Below, in pieces: positions 43,686-56,040 of a stretch of DNA of 64,000 bases. Position 1 is the first letter of the stretch, and the number at the start of each line of letters is the position of its first letter. The notes beneath the pieces were generated by a model. It ran no database searches. It was given only the letters and a program-made list of their open reading frames with translations, and was not told where the DNA came from. A program made the position numbers and the translations under genes. The stretch is from Chlorobium sp. N1 (GTDB lineage: Bacteria > Bacteroidota > Chlorobiia > Chlorobiales > Chlorobiaceae): contig NZ_SJPA01000002.1 in assembly GCF_004332115.1 (NCBI RefSeq), forward strand, positions 124,001 to 188,000, given 5' to 3'.

Positions 43686-45176
43686 CTATTTAACCTGGGG
43701 AGTCGCATTTATGATATCGATTCCTGTTTTGTTGTCATTGGTTGGGAGTGGTGCGCTGAACTTGATTTGCATGTTGGAAACAGTGTGGCAGTCAGTACCT
43801 GAGGGTAGCTTGAGCCGGAGCTTCCTAGTTGATTCAACATTCGCAGCTGCAAGGACAGGAAGTGGTTCGTTATCGATGTAGACGTCAACATCACCTTTGG
43901 GGTCCTCAATAAAGTAGTCTCCTCCTGTGAGGTCCAGATCTACCCAATTCGAGAATGCGGCGATGACTTCGAACGTGGCGTTCGCAGTAACCAATGTTAC
44001 TTCAGCGGGATGAACTACAGTGGAATGAGGGGACCGTGCTAAGAACTCCATCGGAATCGTCGCCGGCTCCGTCATTACATCATGGAGGTAGTGTTGATAT
44101 GTCTCGCTACGTACTTGCTTTAATCTGTCTGCGAGGTTGTATGAAGGGACATGAGAATTTGTGGGTCCAATTAACTGCATGAATGCAAGCGTCACACCCT
44201 TCTCATCAGCCAGCTCTGCATGGCCCCGGCTGTACCAAGAACTCAACTTCACCGGCCCGCTTGCTGCCCCGATGCTGTACCTGTCCTCACTCACGCCGTT
44301 CTTCCATTCCGCATCGAGCCTGAGGGCCTTCACCGGCTCCCAGGTAACAACAAGATCGGTGTAGAGATCAGTGTTCTTCTCCTTCTGTGCATCAGCAAGG
44401 GGGAAATCGAGTTCCTCATAACCGACGGAACCTTTTGCAACGAGGTTGCTGAGGAGTGCTACCTGCGTATCGGCCGACACACCAAAGAGGCGGCCTTCGC
44501 TGAGCTGATACTCGTCTCCGGACTCGTCGCTGGCACGTGAACCCCAGGCACTCATGCCGAGAGAGTGCAGCCCCAGAGCTGAGTCACCTTCAGGAACGAT
44601 GTACTCACCGGCGGCGACCCAGCTGAACTGCTTCAGGTCCTGGGAGTGGACGCCGTCAGAGAAGGTGTAGTCCTGCTTGCCCCACATGTATCCACCGGAA
44701 AGCTTCAGGCGGAACCCGTCGAGCGGAGTCTGCCAGACGGTGTTGAGGACCATGTCGCGCTTGTAGGAATCATGGTCACCAAGGAGACCGACGGCAAAAT
44801 TGTCCGTCACCATGGTAGCCATACCGAGATGATAGCGGATCCGGTCTTCGCCCCATGCAGGGTTGTAGTACCCGAGGCCGAGCTCGGCAGACAGCCACGA
44901 CTCGTCGCCACGGTAGCTGATGCTGCTGGACTCAGAACCGACGCTGCCGTTCACCGTGCCGTCAGCAGTAGCGAAGGACGCGGAAGGAAGCGAAGGGTTT
45001 TCAGAAGGATTCTCTGCCGAAGAAGCAAGCAGGGCTTCGTTCTTGATGGAAGTTGCATATGCCCCGCTGGCAAAGACGTCGGCGGCGGAATCAGTAGTGA
45101 TGGCAACGAGTGGTTTGGGACCAAGACTCGAGACCAGCGCCATGCCGATCAGGATATGTCGGAAATTCTTTTTCAT
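43686..45176 (-). CDS. Exported outer-membrane beta-barrel-like protein
   Basis: 496 aa. Signal peptide at residues 1-25 (NFRHILIGMALVSSLGPKPL). The first half has alternating strands typical of a barrel: SWLSAELGLGYYNPAWGEDR, YHLGMATMVTDNFAVGLLGD, LKLSGGYMWGKQDYTFSDG, WVAAGEYIVPEGDSALGLHS and TDLVVTWEPVKALRLDAEW. This pattern resembles inverse-autotransporter (intimin-type) barrels. The C-terminal part (about 330 on) is beta-rich with GDVDVYIDNEPLPVLAAANV. Not assigned to a named family. Codon use is visibly less GC-biased than in neighbours, suggesting acquisition. Confidence 0.72.
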   Translation of the reverse strand: MKKNFRHILIGMALVSSLGPKPLVAITTDSAADVFASGAYATSIKNEALLASSAENPSENPSLPSASFATADGTVNGSVGSESSSISYRGDESWLSAELGLGYYNPAWGEDRIRYHLGMATMVTDNFAVGLLGDHDSYKRDMVLNTVWQTPLDGFRLKLSGGYMWGKQDYTFSDGVHSQDLKQFSWVAAGEYIVPEGDSALGLHSLGMSAWGSRASDESGDEYQLSEGRLFGVSADTQVALLSNLVAKGSVGYEELDFPLADAQKEKNTDLYTDLVVTWEPVKALRLDAEWKNGVSEDRYSIGAASGPVKLSSWYSRGHAELADEKGVTLAFMQLIGPTNSHVPSYNLADRLKQVRSETYQHYLHDVMTEPATIPMEFLARSPHSTVVHPAEVTLVTANATFEVIAAFSNWVDLDLTGGDYFIEDPKGDVDVYIDNEPLPVLAAANVESTRKLRLKLPSGTDCHTVSNMQIKFSAPLPTNDNKTGIDIINATPQVK

Positions 45177-45472
45177 GATAATTGTTTCAGGCGGCTCTAT
45201 GGTTGCGTTGTGATGGTTGTGACCTTTCCCCCTAAGGGGGCTCAGGAAGTGCGGTAGATACAAAATCAGACCAAAAACCAACGAACCACTTCGCAAATGC
45301 GTACAAGTTTCCGTTTTGCGTATACTCTTTTTTTTCGACAGCAAAAAGAGAGCGGCAGGGCGTGGGCAGGGAGAGGGCGGAAAAATCAGCGGGATTGTGA
45401 GCGGCAAACAGTGTAGGGGTTACTCCGAAACGAAGCCCTCTGCGCATGGAAGAGGCACAGAGCCATCCCGCA

Positions 45473-46903
45473 TTACTTCCCGATGCAGAACCGGCTGAAG
45501 ATCGTGTTGAGCAGCTCCTCGGAGACCACCTTGCCGGTGATTTCGCCCACGTAATCGAGCGCCGAACGCAGCTCGAAGGCGATGAGCTCGGTCGCCTCGC
45601 CCGCTTCGATGAGCTGCCGTGCGTTGCACAGCGAGTCGGCGGCGTTGCGCAGCGCCTCGTAGTGGCGGAGGCTGGTGACGAGCACGCTCGCCTCCTGGAG
45701 CTTGTCGAGCCCTTCGACCATCGAGGCCATGAGCCCCTTGAGTTCCTCGACACCCTCGCCGCTCCTTGCCGCCATACCCGCCACAGGGCAACCGGAAAGC
45801 TCTTCGAGCTCAGCGACGCGAAGAGACCCGTCCGGAGCAAGGTCGGTCTTGTTGGCGACGAGGATCATCCGCGCCTCGGGGTGCTCCCGGCGAAGCCGGC
45901 CGGCGGCCCGGGCCTCGTCCGGCGCATCCTCACCGGAAACGTCGAGCATATAGAGGATGAGATCCGCCTCGGAGATCTTGCGGTAGCTCCTCCGGATCCC
46001 CTCGTGCTCGATCTCTTCTCCGGACTCCCGCAGGCCCGCCGTGTCGGTGAGGCGGAACATGGTCTTCTCATGCACGAAACACTCCTCGATGTAGTCGCGG
46101 GTAGTGCCCGGCATATGGCTGACGATGGCGCGCTCCTCCCCGAGCAGGCGGTTGAGCAGCGTCGACTTCCCCGCGTTCGGCCGCCCGGCGATGACGGTCG
46201 AGACCCCTTCGGCCACCATGTGGCCCTCCCGGTAGCTCTCGACGAGGCGTGAGATCTCCGCTTCGAGCCGGAGCACGGAAGCCTCGAGATCCTCCCGGCT
46301 CTGGAACTCCACGTCCTCCTCGCTGAAATCGAGCTCGAGCTCGAGCAGGGCGCAGGAGTGCAGTAGCCCCTCGCGCATCTCCTGCAGGCGAAGGGAGAGC
46401 GCGCCCTGCATCTGGGTGGCCGCGGTGCGGCAGGCCGCCTCGGTGCGGGCATGGATCATTTCGCCGATCGCCTCGGCCTGGAGCAGGTCGATGCGTCCGT
46501 TGAGGAACGCGCGGCGGGTGAACTCGCCCGGCTCTGCGAGCCGGCAGCCGCCGTCGAGCAGCGCCTGCAGCACCTGGCGCACCACCACGGGACCCCCGTG
46601 GCAGGTGAACTCCACCATATCCTCCGTCGTGAAGGAGGAGGGCGCGCGGAAGACGAGGGCGATCACCTCGTCGACCATCCCACCTTTGTCGGAGAGGGTG
46701 CCGAAGTGGGCCGTGAACCCCTCTGCTTCGGCGAAGCTGAACGCACCGCCGCCCCTCCTCCGGAACACCCGGTCGGCGACGGCGAACACCCCGCGCCCGC
46801 TCATGCGGACGATGGCAAGGGCGCCGACACCGACGGGCGTGGCGATGGCGGCTATCGGTTCTTCCTGGCGGACGGTCTGTTTCGTCATGTCGTTTCCGGT
46901 CAT
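45473..46903 (-). CDS. mnmE: tRNA uridine-5-carboxymethylaminomethyl modification GTPase MnmE (TrmE)
   Basis: 476 aa. With MnmG it makes cmnm5U at wobble U34 of several tRNAs. N-terminal formyl-THF-binding domain (IAAIATPVGVGALAIVRMSG), helical domain, G domain with GRPNAGKST, GTTRDY, DTAG and NKTD, and the invariant C-terminal FCIGK whose Cys is catalytic. Start ATG 46903; Met6 (46888) is possible. Bases 46702-46804 within it occur again at 48348-48450. The ATPase gene between the copies ends 38 bases before the mnmE start. Confidence 0.97.
   Translation of the reverse strand: MTGNDMTKQTVRQEEPIAAIATPVGVGALAIVRMSGRGVFAVADRVFRRRGGGAFSFAEAEGFTAHFGTLSDKGGMVDEVIALVFRAPSSFTTEDMVEFTCHGGPVVVRQVLQALLDGGCRLAEPGEFTRRAFLNGRIDLLQAEAIGEMIHARTEAACRTAATQMQGALSLRLQEMREGLLHSCALLELELDFSEEDVEFQSREDLEASVLRLEAEISRLVESYREGHMVAEGVSTVIAGRPNAGKSTLLNRLLGEERAIVSHMPGTTRDYIEECFVHEKTMFRLTDTAGLRESGEEIEHEGIRRSYRKISEADLILYMLDVSGEDAPDEARAAGRLRREHPEARMILVANKTDLAPDGSLRVAELEELSGCPVAGMAARSGEGVEELKGLMASMVEGLDKLQEASVLVTSLRHYEALRNAADSLCNARQLIEAGEATELIAFELRSALDYVGEITGKVVSEELLNTIFSRFCIGK
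46702..46804 (-). repeat. 103-bp direct repeat, copy inside mnmE
   Basis: Ungapped match to 48348-48450 with 8 mismatches. It encodes MnmE residues from about MSGRGVFAVADRVFRRR to EGFTAHFG. Same orientation as the second copy. Confidence 0.9.
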
Positions 46904-46941
46904 GGATGCAATAGGGGACTATGGGTCTTCGTTCAACAGGC

Positions 46942-48216
46942 TCATGCTCCAAGCAGGGCGGCAGGAACGACGGCGACTCCGTCCGGCCGTCGATACGCAT
47001 ACCTGCCGGTGTAAACGACCACCGCATCAAGCATGTCCTCGCCCAGCTGTTCCCGGAGCCACAACAGGTGACGGACATCACCGTCGTCGACACTGCTGCT
47101 GAGTTTGCATTCGATACCGATGACGCGCTGATCGGCACGTTCAACAATGAGGTCGATCTCCTGACGGCCTCCCTGGGTGCGCAAATGGCTGACCCGAGCC
47201 TCGGCCGCCTGGGCAAAAACCCTGATGCCGAGCGTAACGAGTGATTCGAACAGGTTTCCCAACAGGGCGCCGTCCCGAGAAATGCTCGGCGAAGCACTCT
47301 TTCCGCTCAACAGGGCCTCCTCGTCAAGACCGAGAATACGTGCCGCAAGGGCAGGATCGGCCAAATGGTGTTTCGGGGGCTGCGCCAGTCGATTGAGCCG
47401 ATTCCTCGATGGCAACCATGCCGGCACGGGATCGACGACCCAGAGCCGTTCAAGAATATCACGATAGGGCCGGGTGGTTTTTTTGGCCGGCTTTTCCTGC
47501 TGCCCGCCTGAAGCCGCATCACGGATGGTTTCGAACGATGCCGTCGTGGAGGTGGCCGCGGCATAGGCCGCCAGCCATCGGTAGAGTTGGTCCGGACGGC
47601 GCACGAGATGCCCCTGTTCGGGGAAATCGGTATCGATGATACGCTGCAGGTATCCGTCCAGCTGCAGGCGAAGGGCGCGTCCGGCCAGGGGGCGTATGGC
47701 AGGAAATCCCGAGTGGACTATTTCATGGACATAGTCGGCCAGCCCCACCTCGGTCGAACCGGCAATATCGGGCCGGTCTCCCTTGAGAAGCTCGCCCAAG
47801 CTGACAGAGGGCGAGCCGACGCCCCGCTCGGCAAGCGACATGGGCCTCATTCTCAATGAGACGATCCTGTCGGCACCGGAATGGGTCGGCGGGGTCGCAG
47901 GGCTTGCCGAGCCTGTCAGGAGGAAGCGTCCGGGTGTCGGGTCCCGATCGACCGAGCGCCTTACGCCGTCCCAGGATGAGGGGACTTTCTGCCATTCATC
48001 GACAAGCACCGGCGGCTCCCGCTTCAGTACCTGAGCCATGTCGGCCTCGGCTATTGCCCGCATCGCAGGATCATCCATACCGAAGAATGTCCGGCATCGT
48101 TCCTGGGCTGTCGCTGTTTTCCCGACCCCCCTGGGCCCTTCCAGTGCTATTGCGGGAAGCATGGCCATCAGCTCGTCAAGCTCGGCATCGACAACTCTTT
48201 TCTGATATTTCTGCAT
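46942..48216 (-). CDS. AAA-type ATPase, DUF4143 family
   Basis: 424 aa. P-loop LEGPRGVGKTATAQ near the N terminus, Walker B PPVLVDEWQKVP and sensor LLTGSASP. Then comes the DUF4143-like helical middle (YLQRIIDTDFPE) and a C-terminal nuclease-like fold, GGRQEIDLIVERADQRVIGIECKLS, whose E...D...E-K pattern is the PD-(D/E)XK arrangement. These ATPases are patchily distributed accessory genes of unclear role. It lies between mnmE and a duplicated mnmE fragment, so it probably arrived by recombination at this locus. Confidence 0.85.
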   Translation of the reverse strand: MQKYQKRVVDAELDELMAMLPAIALEGPRGVGKTATAQERCRTFFGMDDPAMRAIAEADMAQVLKREPPVLVDEWQKVPSSWDGVRRSVDRDPTPGRFLLTGSASPATPPTHSGADRIVSLRMRPMSLAERGVGSPSVSLGELLKGDRPDIAGSTEVGLADYVHEIVHSGFPAIRPLAGRALRLQLDGYLQRIIDTDFPEQGHLVRRPDQLYRWLAAYAAATSTTASFETIRDAASGGQQEKPAKKTTRPYRDILERLWVVDPVPAWLPSRNRLNRLAQPPKHHLADPALAARILGLDEEALLSGKSASPSISRDGALLGNLFESLVTLGIRVFAQAAEARVSHLRTQGGRQEIDLIVERADQRVIGIECKLSSSVDDGDVRHLLWLREQLGEDMLDAVVVYTGRYAYRRPDGVAVVPAALLGA

Positions 48217-48347
48217 CTCCGGTCCTCGTCATCGTTGTTCACCGGGGCCACCAGTATCCCGTTTCGCCATACCATAAGATACCATTTCACCGCCTTATAC
48301 TACACCATTTCGCCAAACAAAACAATACCGACGACAGGAAAGGAGGG

Positions 48348-48450
48348 CGAAGTCGGCCGTGAACCCCTCTGCTTCGGCGAAGCTGAAGGCCGCGTCGTCC
48401 CTCCTCCGGAACACCCGGTCGGCGACGGCGAACACCCCGCGTGCGCTCAT
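48348..48450 (-). repeat. 103-bp direct repeat, orphan mnmE fragment
   Basis: About 92% identical to bases 46702-46804 of mnmE. It encodes a piece of MnmE without start or stop of its own. It separates the ATPase promoter region from the SDR gene end and marks the far edge of the inserted segment. Confidence 0.9.
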
Positions 48451-48455
48451 AAGGG

Positions 48456-49154
48456 TCACATGACAAGTGGTTTAAGGGGACTGACGACGACCTCCTCGTA
48501 CAGGACGTCGTCGGGAGCGGCGATGGCCGCGATGATGACCTCGACCACCCCGTGCACGCCCATGCGCGGCTCCGGCTGGATCGAGGTGGAGGTAAAGAAC
48601 GGGGTGTCGACCGCGCCGGGGCATACGCAGGTGACCCTGACGCCGTCGGCGCGCACCTCCTCTCGAAGCGTCGCCGAAAACCCGACGAGGCCGTACTTGG
48701 TGGTGCAGTAGGCCACGGCGCCCCTGATGGGCTGCCGGCCGGCGACCGAAGCGACGTTGACGATGGTGCCCCGCCCCCGCTTCTTCATCTCCGGAAGCAC
48801 CTCCTGCACGGCAAGAAACGGCGCGGAAAGGTTGACGGCAAGCATCCCCTGCCAGCTTTCCGTGGAGAGCTTCTCCATGTCGCCGAACTCGCCCCAGCCG
48901 GCGTTGTTGACGAGCGCGTCTATCGGCGGGCTCTCCCTCCGGATGCGGCCGAACGCGGCTTCGATCGCGTCCGGCCGGGCCAGGTCGGCCTCCACCCAGC
49001 GGAACGAGCCCCGGCCCTCACCGCCGGCAATCACGGTCTTGCGCCGACTGAGCCCCCAGACGAAGGCTCCGTGTTCGACAAGTGCTTCGGAGAGCGCCAG
49101 CCCGATTCCCGAGCTCGATCCGGTCACGACGACGACTGCATCCCTGATATCCAT
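48456..49154 (-). CDS. Short-chain dehydrogenase/reductase
   Basis: 232 aa, classical SDR. Cofactor loop VVTGSSSGIGLAL, NNAG motif in LVNNAGWGEFGD, catalytic Ser in VNVASVAGRQP, and Tyr-Lys in YCTTKYGLVGFS. The ADLARP segment after the second strand fits an NAD(P) pocket. The post-catalytic PGAVDTPFF is typical. Substrate not readable. ATG 49154 on the minus strand; divergent from mazG, with a 122-base shared upstream region. Ends six bases from the duplicated mnmE fragment. Confidence 0.9.
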   Translation of the reverse strand: MDIRDAVVVVTGSSSGIGLALSEALVEHGAFVWGLSRRKTVIAGGEGRGSFRWVEADLARPDAIEAAFGRIRRESPPIDALVNNAGWGEFGDMEKLSTESWQGMLAVNLSAPFLAVQEVLPEMKKRGRGTIVNVASVAGRQPIRGAVAYCTTKYGLVGFSATLREEVRADGVRVTCVCPGAVDTPFFTSTSIQPEPRMGVHGVVEVIIAAIAAPDDVLYEEVVVSPLKPLVM

Positions 49155-49276
49155 GGTTCAATGGCTCCTTCATTTTCTTATGCAAGGGGGGATGCTGGAA
49201 GTATACGGAATCCCCGCAGGAATTGGTAACTTGCAGGGACCCATCCCCCCCCATACCGACCCCAACCATTTCCACG

Positions 49277-50092
49277 ATGAAGAACGCCATGGATTCCGAA
49301 GCACTGAAGCGGGAGATCGCAAGCAGCCGGGAACGCACCATTCAGGAGCAGTTCGAACGGGTGATGAACCTCGTACGGGTGCTTCGCCGGGAGTGCCCCT
49401 GGGACCGGAAACAGACCCCGGAGTCACTCGCGCACCTTCTGCTCGAGGAGAGCTACGAGCTGGTCGACGCCATCGACTCGGGAGACGAGAGGGAACTCAG
49501 AAAAGAGCTCGGCGACCTGTTCCTGCACGTCTGCTTCCAGGCAGAGCTCGGCCGGGAGGCGGGAAAGTTCACCTTCGAGGAGGTGATGGACGGCCTCTGC
49601 CGCAAACTCATCCACCGCCACCCGCACGTCTTCGCCGACACCACGGCCGAAACCGAGGGCGACGTCCTGAAGAACTGGGAGTCGCTGAAGATGCAGGAGG
49701 GGCGCAAGAAGCTGCTCGAAGGGGTGCCGAAGGCGATGCCGGAGCTCCTGAGGGCCTACCGGGTGCAGAAGAAGGTTTCAGGGGTCGGCTTCGACTGGCC
49801 CTCCGGCCAGGGCGTGCTCCAGAAGCTCTCCGAAGAGGTCCGGGAGCTTGAGGAGGCCGCCACCCCGGAAGAGCGGGAGGAGGAGTTCGGCGACATCCTC
49901 TTCACCCTCGTCAACTACAGCCGCTTCATCGGCACCAACCCCGAGGACGCACTGCGCCGCTCGACCGCCAAGTTCATCGGGCGCTTCGAGCGTGTGGAGG
50001 AACAGGTGCAGGAAAGCGGACGTGAGTGGCGGAGCTTCACACCTGAAGAACTCGACATCCTATGGCGGGAAGCTAAAGGGCAGAACGGCTGA
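49277..50092 (+). CDS. mazG: Nucleoside triphosphate pyrophosphohydrolase MazG
   Basis: 271 aa with two MazG domains, as in E. coli. First domain: CPWDRKQTPESLAHLLLEES followed by YELVDAI and ELGDLFLHVCFQAEL, where the EExxE...ExxD metal ligands are visible. Second domain: KLSEEVRELEEA and EEEFGDILFTLVNYSRF. Hydrolyses dNTPs/NTPs to monophosphates, a house-cleaning and ppGpp-linked role. ATG at 49277 is preferred; an in-frame start at 49223 adds a Pro-rich non-conserved leader. Its 3' end overlaps the converging esterase gene by 20 bases. Confidence 0.94.
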   Translation: MKNAMDSEALKREIASSRERTIQEQFERVMNLVRVLRRECPWDRKQTPESLAHLLLEESYELVDAIDSGDERELRKELGDLFLHVCFQAELGREAGKFTFEEVMDGLCRKLIHRHPHVFADTTAETEGDVLKNWESLKMQEGRKKLLEGVPKAMPELLRAYRVQKKVSGVGFDWPSGQGVLQKLSEEVRELEEAATPEEREEEFGDILFTLVNYSRFIGTNPEDALRRSTAKFIGRFERVEEQVQESGREWRSFTPEELDILWREAKGQNG

Positions 50093-50756
50093 GCACTCCC
50101 CGCAGGAATGCCCCCGCACCCTCCAGATACACCGCCTCCGGATGGTGGGCGCCACTGAACACCAGCCCCTCCGCGTCCACCCCGTCCGCCCCAAGACGCC
50201 GAAGATCCTGAAGATGGAGCTCCTCACGGTAGAGCGGGTCCCGGGTCCCCCGGGCGATGTGCACCCGCCCCATTCCGGAAAGCCCTGTCGACTCGGGCGG
50301 GATGTCCCCGCCGACCATCATGACGGCGGAGACCCCGTGCCGGCCGAGAAGAGCCGAGCGCACCGCCATCTGCGCCCCCTGGGAAAACCCGTGCAGCACC
50401 AGCCGCCCGTCATGGGGAAAAGAGCCCAGGACAGCCTCAATCACCCCGTCCACATACCCCACGTTCTCCCTGATGCGCCGCTCCCGCTCGCTCGGTGCCA
50501 TCCAGCTCCTGCCCTCCTCCCCGTCGCGGCGGGTGACCGGATAGAGACCCTCGACGGCGCAGCAGGACCATCCGCCGGAACCGGGGATCGACCTAAGCAG
50601 CCGCAGCTCGTCCTCCGCTCGGAGCCCCCAGCCGTGGAACCCCACGAGGAGCGGCGAGGGCGCGCCGCCACCGGCGGGCCGGACGAGATACCGCCCTCCA
50701 GCCGGCGCGTTGAGGCGGTATTCCTTCACCATGGCAACATCTCTCCCGTCTTTCAT
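50073..50756 (-). CDS. Alpha/beta hydrolase, phospholipase/carboxylesterase family
   Basis: 227 aa. Nucleophile elbow LHGFSQGAQMAV (GxSxG), oxyanion region LLVGFHGWGLRAED, acid ARGTRDPLYREE and catalytic His in FSGAHHPEAVYL. These fit the YpfH/EstB-type carboxylesterase group that cleaves short acyl esters. There is no signal peptide, so cytoplasmic. ATG 50756, with Met9 (50732) as an alternative. Overlaps the mazG 3' end by 20 bases in convergent orientation. Confidence 0.85.
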   Translation of the reverse strand: MKDGRDVAMVKEYRLNAPAGGRYLVRPAGGGAPSPLLVGFHGWGLRAEDELRLLRSIPGSGGWSCCAVEGLYPVTRRDGEEGRSWMAPSERERRIRENVGYVDGVIEAVLGSFPHDGRLVLHGFSQGAQMAVRSALLGRHGVSAVMMVGGDIPPESTGLSGMGRVHIARGTRDPLYREELHLQDLRRLGADGVDAEGLVFSGAHHPEAVYLEGAGAFLRGVLSRSAL

Positions 50757-50850
50757 AATACCCAGAGTCAGTACCTGCTTCGAGCCTTACGAGCAGCATC
50801 AGGCCAATCAGAACAGATCCACTGTCTGGCATGATGCACCATGTCAGACG

Positions 50851-51378
50851 TCACAGACGTCGACTATCCTGGCGCCGGATGACTGCCTCGAACCGCTCAA
50901 CGATCTTCGTTGTGATATGTTTCGGATTCGACTCCCGGATAGCATGTGCGATTGCCATAACCTCGGTTGCCGACATACCACCAGCTTCATGCAGTGCCGC
51001 AACAAGCTCCAGCCCCCACTTGACCGTAACCCCCTCTGCTGCGCACTCCCTGCGAAGGCGCCTGTCGTTGGTCACGCAAAACAGTCCATACCGCTTTGCG
51101 GTGAGAAGAGAAAGCCGATCCTCAAACGACAAGGGGCCAGACTGACTGCCGGCAGCATACGCATCCTCAAGAGCCGGCTCAAGAATGATCACCCCCACTT
51201 CGACAAGCTCACTCTCGTCATTGATATCTTTGACCTCATCCAGAACAGGACCGATGACAGCGAGCCCTCCAACATAGCGTGTCAGAAGCTCCAGGACCGC
51301 CCTGTCCGCCTTTATGAAATCGATCAGCACACAGGCGTCAAGCAGCATCGCCTCACTTGATGAGGGCGTGCCCGTCAC
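50851..51378 (-). CDS. PIN-domain protein (likely toxin partner)
   Basis: 175 aa from a GTG at 51378 that overlaps the upstream stop (GTGA), with GGGAGG seven bases ahead; the ATG at 51348 (MLLDACVLIDF) is the alternative. PIN nuclease acids: LLDACVLIDF, GPVLDEVKDI, LSFEDRLSLLTAK and CVTNDRRLRREC. The C-terminal part (AGGMSATEVMAIAHAIRESN) is an added helical tail. PIN toxins are Mg2+ ribonucleases that cut tRNA or mRNA. The coupled HTH-ImmA/IrrE gene upstream fits an antitoxin/regulator role. Confidence 0.82.
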   Translation of the reverse strand: MTGTPSSSEAMLLDACVLIDFIKADRAVLELLTRYVGGLAVIGPVLDEVKDINDESELVEVGVIILEPALEDAYAAGSQSGPLSFEDRLSLLTAKRYGLFCVTNDRRLRRECAAEGVTVKWGLELVAALHEAGGMSATEVMAIAHAIRESNPKHITTKIVERFEAVIRRQDSRRL

Positions 51379-52487
51379 CTCACCGCCTCCCAATCCCGCA
51401 GCAATTCCTGCATCTCCTCAATGCCCACACGGAGCATTTCAGCGGTCCGTGCAAGCGAAATCTCCTCCCGTTCCAGAGCCTCCCGCGCAAGACGGCTGAA
51501 GCGGTCCTCGAAAAAGTCGACGCTCTTCATCCCGACAGGCTCGGAAGCCCCCATCCCGGACGGCTCCTCCCTGCCGGAAAGGCTCCGGTTGAAGCGACGC
51601 TGATAGGCCGCGTTGAATTTCGGCCAGATGGAGCGATCGGCCGCACCGTTCTCGACAAGGCGGTGGAGAACCGCCTTGTAGCTGACCCGATATATGCGCT
51701 TAACCTTGAATACCCGGTCGACGAAGTGCAGTCCCGCCGACTCCTCCCACTCCCTGCGAAACCCTTCGTCCGGCAGGAGGAAATGGCCTGCAAACGCATC
51801 GGCCTCACGCTCTTCGCCCTCACTCTCTTCGACGATACCGACATCGTAGGCCCCCGCATGCAGCATGAGATGGCCGAGCTCATGGGCCGCGCTGAAAATC
51901 CGGCGCTCGACCGTAATCCGCTCCCATATGTTCACCACCACCGCCGGACCGCCGTCCCCCTCTCCGACCGAGAGGCCGAAAAACCCGTCCGAAGCCATCG
52001 GAACCGAGAGCACCTTCACCCCGGCATCCTCGAGAAGCCCGCAGATATCGTGGATGGGCTCGGTCGGCTTCAGTCCCAGCGCTTCCCGGCAGAGCGCGGC
52101 ACACTCGGCCGCCCTCTCTCCGGAACAGCTCTCCCGGAGCGCCCCGATCCTGAACGGTTCCGCCATGTCGAGGCATCGCTCCAGGAACTCGTAGTCATCG
52201 AGCCACCGCGACACGTCGGCAAGGACGTTTTCGCGGTTCTGCATCCGCCTTGCGGAACGGAAGCGGACGGTGTGCATCTGGCGGACCGGGGTGAAAAGAT
52301 CGTGCAGGGGCACCCGCAGCGCCCTGGCGATCGCCTGCAGCGAACTCATGCGCGGCTCGCTTTTCTGCAGTTCGAGATTCTTGATGGCCGGCAGCGAAAG
52401 GCCGGCGGCTTCAGCAAGCTCCTTCTGGCTGAAGCGCCTCCTGGCCCTCAGCCGGCGCACATTCCCGGCAAGCAGTCGCAAATCCAT
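51375..52487 (-). CDS. XRE-family regulator with ImmA/IrrE metallopeptidase domain
   Basis: 370 aa. N-terminal HTH_3 domain (about residues 5-65): RARRRFSQKELAEAAGLSLP, AIKNLELQKSEPRMSSLQAI. The middle holds a COG2856 (M78) peptidase with the zinc motif AAHELGHLMLH and a downstream EEREADAFAGHFLLP. Such proteins in phages and TA loci cleave a repressor or act as antitoxin. ATG 52487 has AGGAGGGT four bases upstream. The C-terminal segment (SVDFFEDRFSRLAREALERE) looks like a second small HTH. Translationally coupled to the PIN gene. Confidence 0.88.
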   Translation of the reverse strand: MDLRLLAGNVRRLRARRRFSQKELAEAAGLSLPAIKNLELQKSEPRMSSLQAIARALRVPLHDLFTPVRQMHTVRFRSARRMQNRENVLADVSRWLDDYEFLERCLDMAEPFRIGALRESCSGERAAECAALCREALGLKPTEPIHDICGLLEDAGVKVLSVPMASDGFFGLSVGEGDGGPAVVVNIWERITVERRIFSAAHELGHLMLHAGAYDVGIVEESEGEEREADAFAGHFLLPDEGFRREWEESAGLHFVDRVFKVKRIYRVSYKAVLHRLVENGAADRSIWPKFNAAYQRRFNRSLSGREEPSGMGASEPVGMKSVDFFEDRFSRLAREALEREEISLARTAEMLRVGIEEMQELLRDWEAVR

Positions 52488-52688
52488 TGGTACCCTCCTG
52501 TTGTTCTGATAACCATAAATATACCATACTGCAAAATAAAGCGAAGCAGTATTTTTCAACAAACAGGAGTACGAAGGAGCAGGGGGACTGGCAGGTCCGG
52601 GGAGTTTCCGGAACGACCTGCGTTCGACGCAGGATGAAAACACCCACAACGCCAAGGGGCCGCAGTCTCCTGCGGCCCCTCCGGTGCG

Positions 52689-55991
<3,303 letters not shown>

Positions 55992-56040
55992 GGCGGGGTT
56001 ATGCGGGTAAAGTGATAGAATTTCAGGTCGACAAAAATTT

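Noticed and set aside
52655-52680. Terminator after treS-mak
   Set aside because: A 10-bp GC hairpin is present just past the stop, but on the minus strand it is followed by CCTTGGCG and not by a T run, so it was not called as a rho-independent terminator.
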